In this document: positions 50,527 through 54,351 of the stretch, piece after piece
Layout: every line of letters begins with the position of its first letter
Position numbering within the stretch: position 1 is the first letter of the stretch
Made by a program: the position numbers and the translations under genes
Notes under the pieces: model-generated
What the model saw: only the letters and a program-made list of their open reading frames with translations
Databases searched by the model: none
Told to the model about the DNA's origin: nothing
Assembly: GCF_008923365.1 (NCBI RefSeq)
Contig: NZ_WBMR01000044.1
Location: forward strand, 1 to 54,351
Origin: Actinomadura montaniterrae
GTDB taxonomy: Bacteria > Actinomycetota > Actinomycetes > Streptosporangiales > Streptosporangiaceae
Direction: 5' to 3'
Length of the DNA: 54,351 nt

Positions 50527-51885
50527 GTGACTGACATCCCCCGCCGCGCGGTGACGCGCACCGCGAAACTGGCGACGCTCCCGCTCGGCTTCGCCGGGCG
50601 CACCGCTCTCGGTTTCGGCAAGCGGACCATCGGCCGGCCCGCCGAGGCCGTCGCGCTGGAGGTCCAGCGCCGCACCGCCGAGCAGCTGTTCTCCGTGCTC
50701 GGCGAGCTCAAGGGCGGCGCGATGAAGGTCGGGCAGCTCCTGTCGATCTTCGAGGCGGGGCTGCCCGAGGAGGTCGCCGCGCCGTTCCGCGCGAGCCTCA
50801 CCCGGCTCCAGGAGGCCGCGCCGCCGATGCCCGCCGCCACCACGCACAAGGTCCTCGCCGAAGGGCTCGGCGCGGACTGGCGCGACCGGTTCGCCGAGTT
50901 CGACGACCGGCCCGCCGCCGCCGCGTCCATCGGCCAGGTGCACAAGGCCGTCTGGCACGACGGGCGGACCGTCGCGGTCAAGGTCCAGTACCCGGGCGCC
51001 GCCGACGCGCTGATGAGCGACTTCAACCAGATCTCCCGGCTGAGCCGCGTGATCACGCCGCTGTTCCCCGGCGTCGAGGTCAAGCCGGTCGTCGCCGACC
51101 TGAAGCGGCGGCTGCAGAAGGAGCTCGACTACGTCGACGAGGCCCGCGCCCAGACCGCCTTCCACGACGCCTACGCCGGCGACCCCGACTTCGTCGTCCC
51201 GGCGGTCGTCGCGCAGTCCGGGAACGTGCTGGTCACCGAGTGGCTGGACGGCACCCCGCTGGCCAAGGTCATCGCCGACGGGAGCCGGGAGGAGCGCGAC
51301 CGGGCGGGCCTGCTGCTGTTCCGCTTCCTGCTGTCCGGACCGTCCCGCTGCGAGATGATCCACATCGACCCGCACCCCGGCAACTTCCGGCTGCTGGACG
51401 ACGGGCGCCTCGGCGTCATGGACTTCGGCGGCGCCGCCCACGTCCCGGACGAGCTGCAGTGGTCGATCGGCCGGCTGCTGCGCATCGGCACGCTCGGCGA
51501 CCCCGACGCGATCGTCGACGCGCTGTGGGAGGAGGGCTTCCTCGCGCCCGACGCGGAGGTGGACCCCGACGAGGTCGCCGCGCTCGTCACCCCGCACGCC
51601 GCGCCGTTCGCCGTCGACCGGTTCCGCTACACCCGCGAATGGATGCGCGAGCAGACGTCCCGCGGCCTCGGCCTCGCGTCCGACATGCGGCCGGGCGCGC
51701 TCGCCCGCCAGTTCCGGCTGCCGCCGCAGTACCTGGCGGTGAGCCGTGCCCTGGCGGGCGGCGGCGGCGTGCTCTGCCAGCTGGAGGCGGAGGGCGACTA
51801 CCGCGCGGAGGCCGAGCGCTGGCTCCCCGGCTTCGCCGACGACGACGGCCCCGACCTCGACGACCAGACCCAAGCCACCGCCTGA
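50527..51885 (+). CDS. ABC1/UbiB-family atypical kinase (AarF-like)
   Basis: The 452-residue protein has the ABC1 KxGQ motif (MKVGQLLS), an Ala-rich loop (AAAASIGQVHKA), the ATP-binding Lys in VAVKVQYP, HIDPHPGNF and the metal Asp in MDFGG. Members support isoprenoid-quinone or lipid metabolism through ATPase activity. GTG 50527 is the start. It converges with the siderophore-interacting gene 11 bp away. The substrate is unknown. Confidence 0.93.
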   Translation: MTDIPRRAVTRTAKLATLPLGFAGRTALGFGKRTIGRPAEAVALEVQRRTAEQLFSVLGELKGGAMKVGQLLSIFEAGLPEEVAAPFRASLTRLQEAAPPMPAATTHKVLAEGLGADWRDRFAEFDDRPAAAASIGQVHKAVWHDGRTVAVKVQYPGAADALMSDFNQISRLSRVITPLFPGVEVKPVVADLKRRLQKELDYVDEARAQTAFHDAYAGDPDFVVPAVVAQSGNVLVTEWLDGTPLAKVIADGSREERDRAGLLLFRFLLSGPSRCEMIHIDPHPGNFRLLDDGRLGVMDFGGAAHVPDELQWSIGRLLRIGTLGDPDAIVDALWEEGFLAPDAEVDPDEVAALVTPHAAPFAVDRFRYTREWMREQTSRGLGLASDMRPGALARQFRLPPQYLAVSRALAGGGGVLCQLEAEGDYRAEAERWLPGFADDDGPDLDDQTQATA

Positions 51886-51896
51886 CCCGCCCGCCG

Positions 51897-52742
51897 TCAG
51901 GAGAGGGCGCGGGCCTCTTCCTCCTCGACCTCGCGGTTCCAGTCGCGCTTGCTCGACTGCCAGCCGTCCTCGTCGCGGCCGCGGCGCCAGTAGCCGGAGA
52001 TCGACAGCCGCTCCATCGGCAGGCCGCGGTCGACGCGCAGGTGGCGGCGGAGCGCCTTGACGAAGTTGGCCTCGCCGTGCACGAACGCGTGCACGTCCCC
52101 CTCGGGGAAGTCGAGCTTCTGGACGGCCTCGACGAGCAGGTCGCCGACCTGGCCGCCGTTGCGGTGCAGCCAGACGAGCTCGGTGCCGGCGGGGGCGCGC
52201 AGGTCCTGCTCCTCCTCGGGCCCCGCGACCTCGATGAACACGCGGGCGGGGGCGCCGGCGGGGATCCGCTCGAGGGACGCGGCGATCGCGGGGAGCGCGC
52301 TCTCGTCGCCGACGAGGAGGTGCCAGCCGGCGTCGGCGCTGGGCGCGTACGCGCCGCCGGGCCCGTTGAAGAAGATCTCCTCGCCCGGCCGGACGCTCGC
52401 CGCCCACGGCCCGGCGATGCCCTTGTCGCCGTGGTGGACGAAGTCGATCGTCAGCTCGACCGCGTCGGGGTCCCAGGCGCGGACGGTGTAGGTCCGCACG
52501 CTCGGCCACTGGTCGCGCGGCATCTCGGCGCGGACCTTCTCCATGTCGAACGGCTCGGGGTACTCCACGCCCGGCTGCGGGAACAGCAGCTTCACGTAGT
52601 GGTCGGTGAACGCGCCGGCGCCGAAGCCGGCGAGGCCCTCGCCGCCGAGCACCACGCGGATCATGTGCGGGGTGAGGCGCTCGGTGCGCAGCACCGTCCC
52701 CCGGTTGAGCCTGCGCCCCTTGCGTACCGGTTCCGTGGCCAT
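51897..52742 (-). CDS. Siderophore-interacting protein (FAD ferric reductase)
   Basis: The 281-residue SIP family protein has FAD-binding RTYTVRAWD and the NAD(P)-binding half with FVHGEANFVKALRRHL and ISGYWRRG. It reduces ferric siderophores in the cytoplasm to release iron. An IdeR/DmdR box lies 32 bp upstream of the ATG, so it should be repressed when iron is plentiful. No siderophore synthesis genes lie in the window. Confidence 0.93.
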   Translation of the reverse strand: MATEPVRKGRRLNRGTVLRTERLTPHMIRVVLGGEGLAGFGAGAFTDHYVKLLFPQPGVEYPEPFDMEKVRAEMPRDQWPSVRTYTVRAWDPDAVELTIDFVHHGDKGIAGPWAASVRPGEEIFFNGPGGAYAPSADAGWHLLVGDESALPAIAASLERIPAGAPARVFIEVAGPEEEQDLRAPAGTELVWLHRNGGQVGDLLVEAVQKLDFPEGDVHAFVHGEANFVKALRRHLRVDRGLPMERLSISGYWRRGRDEDGWQSSKRDWNREVEEEEARALS

Positions 52743-52773
52743 GCGGACCTCCGCCGAAATGGATCAGTTGTAA

Positions 52774-52792
52774 TTAGGTAACCCTAACCTCT
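52774..52792. promoter_or_regulatory. IdeR/DmdR (DtxR-family) iron box
   Basis: TTAGGTAACCCTAACCTCT matches the 19-bp consensus TTAGGTTAGGCTAACCTAA at 14 positions, with intact TTAGGT and CTAACCT halves. It sits at the expected place before the siderophore-interacting gene. Confidence 0.75.
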
Positions 52793-52954
52793 GACGCGTC
52801 AGGATTGTTCCTCCGGACCCCGCGCGTTTCGCCACCTGTGCCTGCGGGACGCGTCCGGTGGGCTAACGGCGGGACGCCCGCCGGGGTACGGTCTGCGGGG
52901 CGGCTCCCTCTGCGCACGGGATGGGTGAGGCGGTTGGCGGTCAGCAGGCAGACG

Positions 52955-53395
52955 ATGACGGACGAGCAGCGCAAGTCGGTCGCGCTGGAGTACCTCAAGG
53001 GGTTCGACAACGGCGGGGTGACGTCCGACGGCGCGCCGCTGCTGGACCTGTTCGCCGACGACGCGCAGGTCTACTTCCCGAAGTGGGGCCTCGCGACCGG
53101 CAAGGAGGCGATCGGGCGGCTGTTCGGCGACGTCGGTGCGACGATCAAGGCGATCGAGCACCACTACGCCACGTTCAACTGGGTGTTCTCGGGCGGGGAC
53201 ACGCTGGTGGTCGAGGGCACGAGCCACGGCGAGCACCGGGACGGGCCGTGGCGGGCGGGCGTGCCCGAGTGGGGCGCGGGCCGCTGGTGCGACGTGTTCG
53301 AGATCCGCGACTGGAAGATCCAGCGGGTGTTCATCTACCTGGATCCGGACTACGCGGGCGGCGACACGGCCCGTTATCCCTGGCTGAAGGACTAG
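52955..53395 (+). CDS. NTF2/SnoaL-like protein
   Basis: From ATG 52955 the protein has 146 residues with the NTF2-like fold (LLDLFADDAQVYFPKWG, HHYATFNWVFSGGDTLVVEG, IRDWKIQRVFIYLDPDYAG). A GTG at 52925 would add 10 residues. It has no clear ribosome-binding site. A TACGGT element near 52886 may be its -10. The ligand is unknown, and it is not closely similar to the tandem pair near 24.5 kb. Confidence 0.82.
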   Translation: MTDEQRKSVALEYLKGFDNGGVTSDGAPLLDLFADDAQVYFPKWGLATGKEAIGRLFGDVGATIKAIEHHYATFNWVFSGGDTLVVEGTSHGEHRDGPWRAGVPEWGAGRWCDVFEIRDWKIQRVFIYLDPDYAGGDTARYPWLKD

Positions 53396-53443
53396 CGGGG
53401 CGCGGCGGGACGTGGCGGGAAGCACACCCCGCCCATATATTTC

Positions 53444-53460
53444 ACAAGTAAATTACTTGT
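53444..53460. promoter_or_regulatory. MarR-type palindrome over the FUSC promoter
   Basis: ACAAGTAAATTACTTGT is a perfect palindrome with 8-bp arms about a central A. It occupies the spacer upstream of the TAAGCT -10 (53461-53466), which ends six bases before GTG 53473. Binding there would block the polymerase. The sequence style (CAAGT...ACTTG) is typical of MarR operators. Confidence 0.65.
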
Positions 53461-53472
53461 TAAGCTTTAGGG

Positions 53473-54351
53473 GTGAGCGAGCAGAGCATCGGCGCCCCGG
53501 CCGTCCGGATCCGGCCGCTTCCGCTGCGCGGCGTCCTGAGGATCGGGAAGGCCGCCGACATCTGGCACAAGGCCGCGCTGAGCGCGCCCGTCGCGTTCGG
53601 CGTGCCGGCGCTGGTCCTGCTGGCGCTCGGCCGGCTCGACCTCGCGCTCTACACCTCCGCCGGGTCGCTGTGCGCGATCTACTCGCACGGCGAGCCGTAC
53701 GCCTCCCGCGCCCGCTTCATGGCGGTGGTGGTGCTCGGCATGCTCGCCAGCGTCGGGATCGCGCTGGTCACGGCGGCCTCGACCGATTCGGCGGCGATCC
53801 GCGTCGCGGTCGCCGCGCTGCTCGCGGCCGCGCACAAGACGCTCTGCGACGCGGCGCGCACCGGGCCGCCCGGCGGCCTCATCCTCACCTTCGTCACGGC
53901 GAGCTGCCTGTTCGTCCCGGGCGAGCGGCTCGCGGACGTCCCGTTCCACCTGGCCCTCGGCCTCGCGGGCGGCGCGGTCGCCTGGCTCGTCGCCATGGCG
54001 CCCGGGCTCGTCCGGCCTGACGGCCCAGAGCGGACGGCGGTGGCCCGGGCCCTGGAAGCGGCGTCAAGGCTCGCCGCCGCGGACCCGGACGGCGCGGCCC
54101 GCGCCCGCCACGACGCGGCCGCCGCGATCAACGCCGCCTGGCACACGCTGCTGCGCGCCGGCGCCCGCACCCCGGCCAGGGCCGCGAACCGGCGGCGACT
54201 CGAACGCCTCCTCGTCCACGCCGGGACCGTCGTCGCCGGGACCCCGGACGACCCGGACCGGCTCGCCAGCTGGGCCGTCGACCTGCGGCGCAACCGGCCC
54301 GTCCCGCGCCCGCCCGCCCGTCCAGGCGAGGACGGCGAGCTCGCGGGCATC
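53473..54351 (+). CDS. FUSC-type/aromatic-acid exporter family membrane protein, 3' end outside window
   Basis: The frame is open from GTG 53473 to the window end (293 codons) without a stop. Hydrophobic segments follow a basic start, including VAFGVPALVLLALG, FMAVVVLGMLASVGIALV and VAVAALLAAA, then LALGLAGGAVAWLVAM. The cytoplasmic region after about residue 180 is helical and rich in Ala and Arg. This matches the N-terminal half of FUSC-domain exporters. The message is probably leaderless. The MarR palindrome upstream suggests induction by a small aromatic or phenolic ligand (inference). Confidence 0.75.
   Translation, partial: MSEQSIGAPAVRIRPLPLRGVLRIGKAADIWHKAALSAPVAFGVPALVLLALGRLDLALYTSAGSLCAIYSHGEPYASRARFMAVVVLGMLASVGIALVTAASTDSAAIRVAVAALLAAAHKTLCDAARTGPPGGLILTFVTASCLFVPGERLADVPFHLALGLAGGAVAWLVAMAPGLVRPDGPERTAVARALEAASRLAAADPDGAARARHDAAAAINAAWHTLLRAGARTPARAANRRRLERLLVHAGTVVAGTPDDPDRLASWAVDLRRNRPVPRPPARPGEDGELAGI

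Overview
The window is very GC-rich DNA with strong third-position GC bias, frequent GTG/TTG starts, short or absent 5' leaders and 4-bp stop/start overlaps. It carries actinobacterial hallmarks: an XRE regulator with a DUF397 partner, an ECF sigma factor with a SnoaL tail, MMPL transport, an IdeR-type iron box and many TetR regulators. I infer a soil actinomycete, possibly Actinomadura-like, but the genus is not proved from sequence alone. About 45 protein genes are supported. I found no rRNA, tRNA or CRISPR array. The window opens inside an aldehyde dehydrogenase gene and closes inside a FUSC-type membrane protein gene.

Positions 1-5.6 kb hold an aldehyde dehydrogenase, an RtcB-type RNA ligase, a TetR regulator, a methyltransferase and a ROK repressor. 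Positions 5.6-11.8 kb are a sugar-uptake locus: ROK repressor diverging from a solute-binding lipoprotein, two CUT1 permeases and a GH1 beta-glucosidase. A TnpB-only IS200/IS605-type element sits exactly between the binding protein and the first permease. Positions 11.9-20.3 kb hold a single-chain acyl-CoA carboxylase (biotin carboxylase, biotin carrier and carboxyltransferase in one polypeptide), an orphan ABC ATPase with its catalytic motifs substituted, a DadA-like oxidoreductase, an SDR, and an MFS transporter/hydrolase operon.

Positions 20.6-29.5 kb hold a HelD-like helicase, an AlkA-like glycosylase, a TetR regulator facing two tandem SnoaL-like genes with duplicated operators, a two-subunit acyl-CoA dehydrogenase pair, a PLP deaminase, a second-type adenylate kinase and a universal stress protein. 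Positions 29.6-33.9 kb are the most accessory-looking part: a B12-binding radical SAM protein, a degenerate nucleotidyl-cyclase-like protein, two long gene-poor spacers and the XRE/DUF397 pair.

Positions 34-41 kb encode conversion of 4-hydroxybenzoate to protocatechuate (PobA) and onward to 3-oxoadipate (PcaHG, PcaB, PcaC, PcaD) with an embedded IclR regulator. A near-identical 17-bp motif lies ahead of both pcaH and pobA. Positions 41-45 kb hold TetR, MMPL and PAP2 genes. Positions 45-50 kb hold a cyanophycin unit (cphB-cphA) diverging from an M20 peptidase, then a QsdR-like regulator. The window ends with an ABC1 kinase, an iron-regulated siderophore-interacting protein, a SnoaL-like protein and a FUSC-type transporter behind a MarR-like palindrome.
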